Position numbers and translations under genes: made by a program. The notes under the pieces are model-generated. The model did no database searches and was not told where the DNA came from. It saw nothing but the letters and a program-made list of their open reading frames with translations. DNA of 64,000 nucleotides from Xanthomonas sp. 3793 (GTDB lineage Bacteria; Pseudomonadota; Gammaproteobacteria; Xanthomonadales; Xanthomonadaceae). The stretch lies in NCBI RefSeq assembly GCF_024806835.1, contig NZ_JANTYU010000006.1, forward strand, positions 124,001-188,000, in the 5' to 3' direction. Below are positions 9,307 through 17,432 of this stretch, piece by piece (within the stretch, counting starts at the first letter, position 1; each line of letters opens with the position of its first letter).

Positions 9307-10767
9307 TCAGAGCAACGGCGACAGCAGCCGTGCGAAGGCCTCGGGCAGGCGCGAGCGCCAGAGCGGACGGTGACGCACGAAGCGCACTTCCTGCGCCTGC
9401 TGCATGTCGGTGTCGATCATCCCGGCCAGCTCGGCGGCCACCGCCTGGTCGCGGAACAGCATCGATAGCTCGAAGTTCAGCCGGAAGCTGCGGCTGTCGA
9501 AATTGGCGCTACCGACAATGCAGACCTCGTCGTCGGCCAGCAGCGCCTTGGTATGCAGCATGCGCGGGCCGTATTCGTAGATGCGCACGCCGGCTTCGAG
9601 CAGTTCATCGAAGTACGAGCGCGCGGCATAGGTCACCAGGCGCGAGTCACTGACGCGCGGAACCAACAGGCGCACGTCCAGGCCGCCCAGCGCAGCCGAG
9701 GTCAACGCCATGCGCGCGGCCTCGCCCGGAACGAAGTACGGGGTGACCAGCCAGACCCGGTGCTTGGCCTCGTGGATGGCGGCCACCATCAGGCGGTGGA
9801 TGGCTTCCCAGGAGGAGTCCGGGCCGGACACCAGTACCTGTGCGTCCACCGTGCCCTGTGCACGCGTGGGCACGTCCTCCGGCCAGAGCTTCTGGCCGTG
9901 GAAGGCGGCGCGTTCCTGCCGGGTGGCATACAGCCAGTCTTCCAGGAAGACCAGCTGCAGGCTGCGCACCACGTGGCCTTGCAGGCGCACATGCAGGTCG
10001 CGATACGCATCGCTGCGCACCCGCTCGTTCTCTTCGTCGGTGACGTTGATACCGCCGGTGAAGCCGATCCTGCCGTCGACCACGACCACCTTGCGGTGGG
10101 TACGCAGGTTCAGCCACGGTCGCTTGAACGGCTTGAGGAACTGCGACGGATGGAACCAGGCGGTCTCCACGCCCGCCTCGCGCAGCGTGCGCAGGGCGCG
10201 CCGGGTCATTGCCGACGAGCCGATCGCATCCATCAACAAACGCACCTTCACCCCGGCACGGGCGCGTTCCATCAGCGCATCGCAGATCGCGGTGCCGCTG
10301 TGGTCGGGCTGGAAGATGTAGTACTCCACATGGATGTGGTCACGCGCGCTGCGGATCGCCTCGATGATGGCGGCATACGTCGCCGCGCCATCCACCAGCC
10401 AGTGCACTTCGGTGGCGCTGCTCGGCGCCAGGCCGGTAGTGGACTGGGCGATCTTGGCCAGCTCGGTGCAATCGGCATCCGGCGGGCAGACGCTGCTGTA
10501 GCTCTCCATGCCCGAACGCGAGCGCCCGCGTCGCAGCCGTTGCCGTTTCACTTTCTGCGGGCCGAGCCAGTAGTAGATCAGCAGGCCCAGGTACGGCAGC
10601 GCGGCCAGCGACAGCACCCAGCTCAGCGTGGCCACCGGCTCGCGCTTTTGCAGCACGATCCAGCTGGCGATCCACAGCAGGTAGAGCACGTAGGCGGCAA
10701 GAAGGAGCGCTTCGAGATGGGGAATGTCGGCCAGCCAATCCCACGCGCCCTGAGCAAGTGCGAGCAT
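9307..10767 (-). CDS. cls: Cardiolipin synthase, phospholipase D superfamily
   Basis: 486-aa membrane enzyme that makes cardiolipin from phosphatidylglycerol by phosphatidyl transfer. There are two N-terminal membrane helices (about residues 17-70), then two HKD motifs: HRKVVVVDGRIGFTGG with His224, and HTKALLADDEVCIVGSANFD with His405. Length and layout match bacterial ClsA. X. campestris is reported to have a Cls-family enzyme that also makes phosphatidylethanolamine; whether this copy is that enzyme cannot be told from sequence alone. It is divergent from the radical SAM gene, sharing a 139-bp gap. Confidence 0.93.
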   Translation of the reverse strand: MLALAQGAWDWLADIPHLEALLLAAYVLYLLWIASWIVLQKREPVATLSWVLSLAALPYLGLLIYYWLGPQKVKRQRLRRGRSRSGMESYSSVCPPDADCTELAKIAQSTTGLAPSSATEVHWLVDGAATYAAIIEAIRSARDHIHVEYYIFQPDHSGTAICDALMERARAGVKVRLLMDAIGSSAMTRRALRTLREAGVETAWFHPSQFLKPFKRPWLNLRTHRKVVVVDGRIGFTGGINVTDEENERVRSDAYRDLHVRLQGHVVRSLQLVFLEDWLYATRQERAAFHGQKLWPEDVPTRAQGTVDAQVLVSGPDSSWEAIHRLMVAAIHEAKHRVWLVTPYFVPGEAARMALTSAALGGLDVRLLVPRVSDSRLVTYAARSYFDELLEAGVRIYEYGPRMLHTKALLADDEVCIVGSANFDSRSFRLNFELSMLFRDQAVAAELAGMIDTDMQQAQEVRFVRHRPLWRSRLPEAFARLLSPLL

Positions 10768-10906
10768 GGGCGGATTCTACGGCGCCCACGCCGTGCTGCG
10801 ATGACCGTGGCGCCAATGCCGTGGTACCTGGGTAGCGGCCTGAAAGCTTCATCCGGTCGAACGCCCCGTCGCGGCGGATGAGACCTGCCGGCCGTACGAT
10901 GCGCCG

Positions 10907-12001
10907 ATGGCAAGCGCAATCAAGGGCCGGGGTGCGACCGGTTATTTGCCCGGACGGTTCGAGGTCACCACCGAGCATGCGGTGGACGATGGCTGGCACG
11001 TGGACGACAGCGAGGAGTTCGCTGCGGGCGTGCTGCGCACGCAGGTCACCGAGGAGACCGCGCGCAGCATCATCAGCCGCAACCAGTCGCCGGATATCGG
11101 CTTCTCGCAGTCGGTCAACCCTTATCGCGGCTGCGAGCATGGCTGTAGTTACTGCTTTGCGCGACCCTCGCATGCCTATCTCAATCTGTCGCCCGGTCTG
11201 GATTTCGAGACCAAGCTGTTCGCCAAGACCAATGCACCGCAACTGCTGCGGCGCGAATTGGCGCGGCCGAGCTATGTGCCCAGCCCGATCGCGCTGGGCA
11301 TCAACACCGATGCGTATCAGCCGATCGAGCGCAAGCACGCACTGACGCGGCAGTTGATCGAGGTGCTGTGGGAAACGCGGCACCCGTTCACGCTGATCAC
11401 CAAGAATGCGTTGGTGACGCGCGATCTGGATCTGCTTGCACCGCTGGCGCGTGAGAACCTGGTCAACGTGTATTTTTCGGTGACCACGCTGGACTCGCAG
11501 GTGTCGGCCAAGCTGGAGCCGCGTGCTGCCGCACCGCATGCGCGTCTGCGTGCGATGCGCACCCTGCACGAGGCCGGCGTGCCGGTAGGCGTGATGGCCG
11601 CGCCGGTGATCCCGTGGATCAACGACCACGAACTGGAAGCGATTCTGCAGGCTGCCGCCGACGCGGGCGCGAGCAGCGCCGGCTACGTGCTGTTGCGACT
11701 GCCGCACGAAGTGGCGCCGTTGTTCCGCGACTGGCTGCAGACCCATCACCCGCAGCGCGCTGCGCATGTGATGAGCACCATCCAGCAGCTGCGCGGCGGC
11801 AAGGACTACGACAGCACCTTCGGCACCCGCCTGCGTGGGCAAGGCGTCTATGCCGACCTGCTGGCGCGCCGCTTCGCGCTGGCGCATCGCCGCGCAGGGT
11901 TCGAAACGCGCACGATGCCGGCACTGGACTGCAGCGCCTTCCGCCGCCCGGCCGCCCCGGCCAGACCGGTGCCCGACTCGCCGCAGGGGCAGTTGTTTTA
12001 G
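10907..12001 (+). CDS. PA0069-family radical SAM protein
   Basis: 364-aa protein resembling the spore photoproduct lyase-like radical SAM proteins found in many Gram-negatives. The cluster motif CEHGCSYC gives Cys76, Cys80 and Cys83, which bind the 4Fe-4S cluster used to cleave S-adenosylmethionine. The preceding SVNPYRGCEHG and the N-terminal GRGATGYLPGRFE are typical of the family. The start at 10907 is the first ATG. The substrate is unknown; DNA repair has been suggested by homology only. Its stop is followed within 5 nt by an inverted-repeat unit (see repeat at 12006). Confidence 0.9.
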   Translation: MASAIKGRGATGYLPGRFEVTTEHAVDDGWHVDDSEEFAAGVLRTQVTEETARSIISRNQSPDIGFSQSVNPYRGCEHGCSYCFARPSHAYLNLSPGLDFETKLFAKTNAPQLLRRELARPSYVPSPIALGINTDAYQPIERKHALTRQLIEVLWETRHPFTLITKNALVTRDLDLLAPLARENLVNVYFSVTTLDSQVSAKLEPRAAAPHARLRAMRTLHEAGVPVGVMAAPVIPWINDHELEAILQAAADAGASSAGYVLLRLPHEVAPLFRDWLQTHHPQRAAHVMSTIQQLRGGKDYDSTFGTRLRGQGVYADLLARRFALAHRRAGFETRTMPALDCSAFRRPAAPARPVPDSPQGQLF

Positions 12002-12005
12002 TTGC

Positions 12006-12028
12006 GGGGATTGGGGAGTCGGGATTGG
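12006..12028 (+). repeat. Short G-rich repeat unit, inverted partner at 12234-12262
   Basis: 23-nt unit beginning GGGGATTGGGGAGTCGGG, directly after the radical SAM stop. The reverse complement of 12234-12262 matches it at 20 of 23 positions. The same motif core (GACTCGGGATTGG) occurs at 4064-4076, upstream of tonB. Confidence 0.7.
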
Positions 12029-12233
12029 TAACGGCAATGGCGTTGCGACCGATCAGTCCGATTCCCGCCATGCGCTGCCGATGGTGCCGGGACCGATCCA
12101 GCGGATTGCCAAACGTTGCTGTCGCTCCTCACGGTAATGCGTGTCACTCCAGACGGCTGTTCCGGCAGTGGCAATCAGCTGTAAACATGAAAGCCGCCAG
12201 AACACAGCAACGCAGCGCCGCCGTTGCCCTTGC

Positions 12234-12262
12234 GATTCCCCAATCCCGATTCCCTATTCCCC
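12234..12262 (-). repeat. Inverted copy of the G-rich repeat at the oxygenase 3' end
   Basis: 29-nt unit whose reverse complement begins GGGGAATAGGGAATCGGG. It covers the last codons and stop of the oxygenase gene on the minus strand. With 12006-12028 it brackets the roughly 250-bp gap between two converging genes, so each gene ends in the same motif read in its own direction. Confidence 0.7.
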
Positions 12263-12955
12263 GCCGTACAACGCCTGCGCCGATTGGAACAGGATCCAGC
12301 TGGTGGCGATGAACTTGTCGCCGCCGACCGGACGGTTGCCGCGGTGGGTGTGGGTGAACGCGGTCGGTGCGATCAGCAGGCTGCCGGTGCGCGGGCGGGC
12401 CTTGCGTTGCTGGAACAGGAACTCGGTTTCGCCCTGTTGGAACTCGTCGTTGAGATACAGCGTCCACAGCAGGTGCCGATGCAGCGTGTCGGCGCTGGCA
12501 TCGCGTGGATACAGCTCGCAATGCCAATACGGGTAGCCGCCCTGGTCGGCGGTGTACCACTGCAGGTTGATCGCGCCCGGACGCAGGCAGGTGCGCGCCA
12601 GATCGCCCAGCGCCTGGTCGCTCATCTGCGCGATATCCTCCGCCACCAGCCGATGCGGTGTGCCGTCGGCGGTGGTGACCTGCAGCATCAACGGCGAGAT
12701 CAACGCCTGCGGATACTGCCGCAGATAGGTCAGCACGCCTTCGAACACCGCTTGTTGCAGGCGGCTTTCCACCTCGGCCCACTCGGCCATACCGCTGATG
12801 CGCAGATCGCGGCTGTGTTTGAGTTCGGGAAACACGCCGCCACCGATGCGGCCCGGATGCAGCTGCCGACTGTCGCGCATGCGCTGCACGATTGCCGCGC
12901 AATCGGCGGCCGAGACGGCGTTGTCGGTGATCTGGATGAAGTCGGGTTGGCTCAT
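12254..12955 (-). CDS. 2-oxoglutarate/Fe(II)-dependent oxygenase
   Basis: 233-aa protein of the double-stranded beta-helix oxygenase superfamily (prolyl 4-hydroxylase-like). The iron facial triad can be read as His145 and Glu147 in HCELYPRD plus the distal His204 in FTHTHRGN, with a following Arg for 2-oxoglutarate. The intervening WTLYLNDEFQQGETEFLFQQ matches the usual core. An acidic second ligand of Glu rather than Asp is a variation worth noting. The start at 12955 (MSQPDFIQ) was chosen because upstream sequence lacks similarity to the family. It converges on the radical SAM gene; the substrate is unknown. Confidence 0.85.
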   Translation of the reverse strand: MSQPDFIQITDNAVSAADCAAIVQRMRDSRQLHPGRIGGGVFPELKHSRDLRISGMAEWAEVESRLQQAVFEGVLTYLRQYPQALISPLMLQVTTADGTPHRLVAEDIAQMSDQALGDLARTCLRPGAINLQWYTADQGGYPYWHCELYPRDASADTLHRHLLWTLYLNDEFQQGETEFLFQQRKARPRTGSLLIAPTAFTHTHRGNRPVGGDKFIATSWILFQSAQALYGGE

Positions 12956-13188
12956 GCGCACGACCATAGCAATCTGCAGCGCGGCCTGCACAGCCTGCCG
13001 TGCAGGGCGCAGCAACGCACGGTGCAGGCAATCGATGCGCGTGCTAGAGGCGCGGTTTCGACCGCAAGGCGTGCGTCCTCGACGCGCTCGCCGTTATGCA
13101 GTGCGTGTTTGCTCGATCGCGTCGGCATGGCGGTGATGGATGCCGTGATTGGATCGCAGCGCCAGTGGCCTGGCAACAGCCCCTAAAG

Positions 13189-13214
13189 AAAAACCCCGCC
13201 GAAGCGGGGTTTTT
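13189..13214 (-). terminator. Rho-independent terminator of the FadL-family gene
   Basis: An 11-bp stem (13189-13199 with 13204-13214) with CGAA loop ends in T-runs on both strands. On the minus strand it lies 26 nt after the porin stop codon. It may also work bidirectionally. Confidence 0.9.
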
Positions 13215-13239
13215 CATCGTACAACGCCGATTGCGACGA

Positions 13240-14580
13240 TCAGAACTTGTAGTTGATCGAAGCGGCCAGCACGTCGCCCTTCACCTTGTAGCTACCTGCC
13301 AGGCGGTCGCCGGTGGCGCTGCGGGTATCGCTGGTCGGGTCGCTGGTGAACAGGTGGGTGTAACCGAAGTTGTATTCGGCCTGCTGCGACGGACGCCAGC
13401 TCAGACCCAGCGAGACCCACTTGCGGCTGGCATCGGGCACGCGCACGTCGCGGTGCTCGGCGGTGGTCGGGGTCTGGTCGTACGCCAGGCCGCCACGCAG
13501 GGTCAGCGTGTCGCTCATGCGGTAGTCGGCACCGATCGAGGCGAAGGTGGTGTCGCGGTAGGAGAAGTCCAGCACGCTGTCGGGCTGATTGGACGCGAAG
13601 TCCACGGTCACCTGGTCGAACTTGCTCCAGGCGGTGCGGGTGACGTCGGCCATGATCGACCACTGCTCGTTCACGTTGTGGGTGAAGCTGGCGGTGGCGC
13701 TGGCAGGCAGCTTGACGGTGGCGCGGCCCTTGGTGTTGACGAAGGTGCCCGGTGCGGCAGAGGCCAGCACGGCAGCGGCGTTAGGCGGGGTGGTGAAGTC
13801 GGCGGTGCCGTCGGTGATCTTGTGCTCCACTTCCGAGCGGTAGCTGAAGCCGATATGGGTGTTCTCGTCGATGCTGAACAAGCCACCGAGGGTGAAGCCC
13901 ACTTCGGTGCTGTCGCCCTTGATGCGCGAGTAGCCGTCGGCGCTGCCCGGTGCAAAGCCCGGCACGCGGCGTGCGGCCAGGATGCTGCCGAAGTCCACCG
14001 CGTTGGCCAGGTCGATGTCCAGACGCTCGGCGAACACCGAGGCGCCGAAGGACACGTACGGGTTCACGTCGTAGGAGAAGGCAACGTTGAAGTCGATCGC
14101 CTGCAGCTCGGTCTTGGTGCCGTGGTAGCGGCCGGCCCAGTCACGGTCGTATTCGGTCTTGAAGCCGAACGGCACGGTGAGCGAGGTGCCCAGGTGCATG
14201 TTGTTGTTCTCGCCGAACGGCACATGGAAATACATCGCCGGGACCGGCGCGATCATGCCGGCATCGCCGCCGTTGCCGCCGGAGACCGGGGCGCCGTTGG
14301 CATAGTTGGCGGTGTCGGGATCGAACTTGGCCGAGAAGCTGATGGCGCTGACGTCGGCCTGGAACAGGCGGCCGTCCAGCTGGCGCATGCCGGCCGGGTT
14401 GTTGGCGATGATCGAGGCGTCGTCCGGGGCGCTGCCCGAACCTGCGAATGCGCGGCCGAGGCCCTTGGCGCTGTTTTCCTTCAGCTGGAATGCGGCGCCG
14501 TGTGCCTGGCCAACGGCCAGAACGCCAGCGATACCAACGGCCAGCAGGGTGGCGCGGCTGAGAGTGGAAGCGGTAGACAT
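13240..14580 (-). CDS. FadL/OmpP1/TodX family outer-membrane transport protein
   Basis: 446-aa outer-membrane beta-barrel of the FadL family, which moves long-chain fatty acids or other hydrophobic compounds across the outer membrane. The signal peptide ends near GVLAVGQAHG|AAFQLKENSAKGLGRAFAG, and the mature N-terminus contains the NNPAGM motif typical of the family. The protein ends in aromatic KF (AASINYKF), as expected for Bam-dependent barrels. The ATG at 14580 has GGAGAG 8 nt upstream; a frame extending 30 nt further lacks support. A C9/G9 tract lies about 90 bp upstream (14667-14675). The ligand cannot be predicted from sequence. Confidence 0.92.
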   Translation of the reverse strand: MSTASTLSRATLLAVGIAGVLAVGQAHGAAFQLKENSAKGLGRAFAGSGSAPDDASIIANNPAGMRQLDGRLFQADVSAISFSAKFDPDTANYANGAPVSGGNGGDAGMIAPVPAMYFHVPFGENNNMHLGTSLTVPFGFKTEYDRDWAGRYHGTKTELQAIDFNVAFSYDVNPYVSFGASVFAERLDIDLANAVDFGSILAARRVPGFAPGSADGYSRIKGDSTEVGFTLGGLFSIDENTHIGFSYRSEVEHKITDGTADFTTPPNAAAVLASAAPGTFVNTKGRATVKLPASATASFTHNVNEQWSIMADVTRTAWSKFDQVTVDFASNQPDSVLDFSYRDTTFASIGADYRMSDTLTLRGGLAYDQTPTTAEHRDVRVPDASRKWVSLGLSWRPSQQAEYNFGYTHLFTSDPTSDTRSATGDRLAGSYKVKGDVLAASINYKF

Positions 14581-14798
14581 GAGTTGTAGCTCTCCGGATA
14601 AAGACTGCAATGGTCGGTTCAGCGCCCGCGCCCAGCACCAATCCAGTGCCTGGAGCGCGCCGGAGACCCCCCCCCGACATACGACGCCGTACGCAGTATA
14701 CCCACCACGATTAACCGAACAATAACGACCTTGGTCCTGAACACGCGGCTGGGTTGGGTCTGGGTTCAGGCCCGTGGACCGGCTATTGTGCGACTCCG

Positions 14799-15491
14799 AT
14801 GTTCGTCTCCCTCCCCTCCCGCAAGAAACCCACCCCGCGCTGGGCGGTGCCGCTGTTGTTCGCCACGGTGTGGCTGGCCTATCTGTGGTCGATCAGCCGA
14901 CCGGGCGAAGCGCGCAATACGCTGTGGCTGGACTGGGGCGCGCTGTCCAGCGGCGTGTCCAACCTGGGCGACTGGTGGGCGACGTTGCGCGACGGCAGCG
15001 TGCTGCGGTTGTTCACGGCGCTGTTCCTGCATGCCGATTGGTCGCACCTGCTCGGCAACCTGGTGTTCCTGCTGATCTTCGGGTTGCCGGCCGAGCGCAT
15101 CCTGGGGCCGTGGCGCTTGCTGTTGCTGTTCCTGGTCGGCGGCGCGGCCTCCAACCTGGCGGCGATCTTTGCGATCGGCACGCCGGACCGGGTGATCATC
15201 GGCGCCTCCGGCGCGGTATCGGCCTTGATCGGTACCTACCTGGCATTGTTTCCCGGCGCCAAGCTGGGGGTGGTGCTGCCGCTGGGGCTGTTCCTGGAAT
15301 TCATCCGCGTGCCGGCGCCGCTGCTGATCGGTGCCTGGGCCCTGCTGCAGGTGGTGTTCGCCTACATCGGCCCGGCCTTCGGCATGGTGGCGTGGTCGGC
15401 GCACATCGCCGGGTTCCTGTTCGGCATCGTCTACGGGTTGTATGTGCGCGCGGCCATCGCGCGACGCTTGCGCAAGCGCCACGGGTTTTAG
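14799..15491 (+). CDS. Rhomboid family intramembrane serine protease
   Basis: 230-aa polytopic inner-membrane protease. The catalytic dyad is visible as Ser137 in IIGASGAVSAL and His202 in WSAHIAGFLFG. The HADWSHLLGNLVFL segment corresponds to the conserved HxxxN element of helix 2. There are six or so hydrophobic segments, as in GlpG-type enzymes. The start at 14799 gives a short basic N-terminus (MFVSLPSRKKPTPRW). It is divergently placed to the FadL gene. Substrates of bacterial rhomboids are mostly unknown. Confidence 0.93.
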   Translation: MFVSLPSRKKPTPRWAVPLLFATVWLAYLWSISRPGEARNTLWLDWGALSSGVSNLGDWWATLRDGSVLRLFTALFLHADWSHLLGNLVFLLIFGLPAERILGPWRLLLLFLVGGAASNLAAIFAIGTPDRVIIGASGAVSALIGTYLALFPGAKLGVVLPLGLFLEFIRVPAPLLIGAWALLQVVFAYIGPAFGMVAWSAHIAGFLFGIVYGLYVRAAIARRLRKRHGF

Positions 15492-15577
15492 CGCGTGGCA
15501 AGCGCCACAGCGCGGAGGCATGCACCTGCCGGCGCGCTGCGCTGCGTCCATGGCAATGGCGCGCCTATAATCGGCGC

Positions 15578-15895
15578 ATGTCCAAGCCCCTGTACAAAGT
15601 CACCTTTCTCAATCACGGCAAGGTGTACGAGCTCTACGCGCACGAAGTGACCGGCAGCCATCTGTGGGGCTTCAACCAGATCGGCGAGTTGGTGTTCGAC
15701 GTGCACGACGGCCTGGTGGTGGACCCCACCGAAGAACGCCTGCGCGAGGAGTTCGGCAATACCAGGACCCTGCATCTGCCGATGCAAAGCATCGTGCGTA
15801 TCGAAGAAGTGGAAAAGAAGGGCCAGTCGGTGATCCGCGATGCGACCACCGGCGACAAGGTGGTGACCTTTCCGGTGCCGACCAAGCCGCGTTGA
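15578..15895 (+). CDS. DUF1820 family protein
   Basis: 105-aa cytosolic protein (MSKPLYKVTFLNHGKVYELY...) of the DUF1820 family found in many gammaproteobacteria. The central GFVEV-like region of the family appears here as LWGFNQIGELVFD. Function is unknown. Its TGA stop overlaps the ATG of the dehydrogenase gene (TGATG), so the two are translationally coupled. It lies 86 nt behind the rhomboid gene and may belong to the same transcript. Confidence 0.85.
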   Translation: MSKPLYKVTFLNHGKVYELYAHEVTGSHLWGFNQIGELVFDVHDGLVVDPTEERLREEFGNTRTLHLPMQSIVRIEEVEKKGQSVIRDATTGDKVVTFPVPTKPR

Positions 15896-16881
15896 TGCGT
15901 ATCCTGGTGCCCGACGATTACCAGGGCGCGGTGCGCCACCTGCCCTGTCTGCAGCGACTGGAGGGGCACGATGTGCAGGTGCTCGGCGCGTTGGCCACCG
16001 ATCCCAACGAATGGGCCGAGCGCCTGGTCGAAGCCGAGGCGCTGGTGCTGATCCGCGAGCGCACCCGCGTGGATGCGACGCTGTTGCGGCGGTTGCCGCG
16101 GCTGAAGCTGATCAGCCAGACCGGACGCGTGGGCACGCATGTGGATGTGGCCGCCTGCACCGAGTTCGGCGTGGCGGTGGCCGAGGGCGTTGGCTCGCCG
16201 GTGGCGCCGGCCGAGCTGACCTGGGCGCTGATCCTGTCGGCCAGTCGCCGCCTGAGCGAGTATCAGCGCGCCCTGCACCAGGGCCGCTGGCAGGCGACCG
16301 GCGACCCCGACCTGGGCCGATCGCTGCATGGCCGCACGCTGGGTGTCTGGAGTTATGGGCGCATCGGCCAACGCGTGGCCGGGTACGGGTGCGCGTTCGG
16401 CATGCAGGTGCTGGTGTGGGGCGGCGAAGCGTCGTGCGCGCAGGCCGCGCGCGATGGGTACGCAATTGCGGGCAGTCGCCAGGAGCTGTTCGAGCGCAGC
16501 GATGTGCTGTCGCTGCATCGCCGGCTGACTGCGCAGACGCGCCACCAGGTGACTGCGCAGGATCTGGGCCGCATGCGCACCGACGCCTTGCTGGTCAACA
16601 CCAGTCGCGCCGAATTACTCGCACCCGGCGCATTGCTGGCCGCGCTGGATGCCGGCCGGCCCGGGCAGGCGGCGGTGGATGTATTCGAGCGCGAGCCGGT
16701 GCTGGACCCGCGCGACCCGCTGCTGCAGCACCCGCGCCTGCTGGCCACACCGCACCTGGGTTATGTGGAGCGCGACAGCTACGCGCTGTATTTCGAAGCC
16801 GCCTTCGACAACGTGCTGGCGTTCGCCGCCGGCACGCCGCGCAATCTGGTCAATCCGGAAGTGCTGGCGATGACGCGCTAG
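15895..16881 (+). CDS. D-2-hydroxyacid dehydrogenase family protein
   Basis: 328-aa NAD(P)-dependent oxidoreductase of the D-isomer 2-hydroxyacid dehydrogenase family. The nucleotide-binding loop is LGVWSYGRIGQRVAGYG, a variant of the usual GxGxxG. The catalytic region includes NTSRAELL, a Glu in VFEREPV and the C-terminal His in TPHLGYVERDSY. The start overlaps the DUF1820 stop (TGATG). Substrate is unknown; phosphoglycerate or glyoxylate-type acids are possible. Confidence 0.9.
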   Translation: MRILVPDDYQGAVRHLPCLQRLEGHDVQVLGALATDPNEWAERLVEAEALVLIRERTRVDATLLRRLPRLKLISQTGRVGTHVDVAACTEFGVAVAEGVGSPVAPAELTWALILSASRRLSEYQRALHQGRWQATGDPDLGRSLHGRTLGVWSYGRIGQRVAGYGCAFGMQVLVWGGEASCAQAARDGYAIAGSRQELFERSDVLSLHRRLTAQTRHQVTAQDLGRMRTDALLVNTSRAELLAPGALLAALDAGRPGQAAVDVFEREPVLDPRDPLLQHPRLLATPHLGYVERDSYALYFEAAFDNVLAFAAGTPRNLVNPEVLAMTR

Positions 16882-17432
16882 CGCGTTTGCGCGGTGAGTC
16901 CCAGCATGCATGCGCGAAGAACCAGACACACGGATGCCGTCAGCGACGCGCACGGGAATGCGTGGACGGGTTTGCAAGCGCGCCGGAGTTTCAGGGCGTC
17001 TGCCGAACGCTGCATGCCCAAGACAACGCACGCAATCGGCCAATCCTCAAGCAGCGATGATGGCGCGATCAACGCATGTCTGAGCAAGCGATTGAACGCT
17101 GCAAACGCGCGCCTGCTCACGCATACGCATCCGGCGTAGCGTGCGAAGGCATTCCATCCGCAATGGCGATGACGCCTCTGACAACCGCATCATGCACACC
17201 GCTGGTGCTCTCCCTCACGTATACGACGACGGACTTCCCCCACACCACGCGTAATAGGCGTGCAGTCGCCAGCGCAGGCAGCGTCAAACGCGATGACCGC
17301 AGCACGCATTGCCTGTCTTGCGACGCATCGGCAGAGTCTGCGCGGACACGCTGCGCACATGGGCGCACACGCTGCGGATGGCACGCGGGCGATCCGCATC
17401 CGGCCGATCGCACGCGCATCTGCGGGCGGCGC
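16882..17432. other. Non-coding stretch between dehydrogenase and S41 protease
   Basis: About 550 bp between two converging genes. No gene, tRNA or clear terminator hairpin was recognised; short open frames here have no similarity or ribosome-binding sites. Confidence 0.5.

Noticed and set aside
13096-14589. Open frame opposite the FadL-type gene
   Set aside because: No family similarity; covers a terminator and the coding strand of a certain beta-barrel protein.
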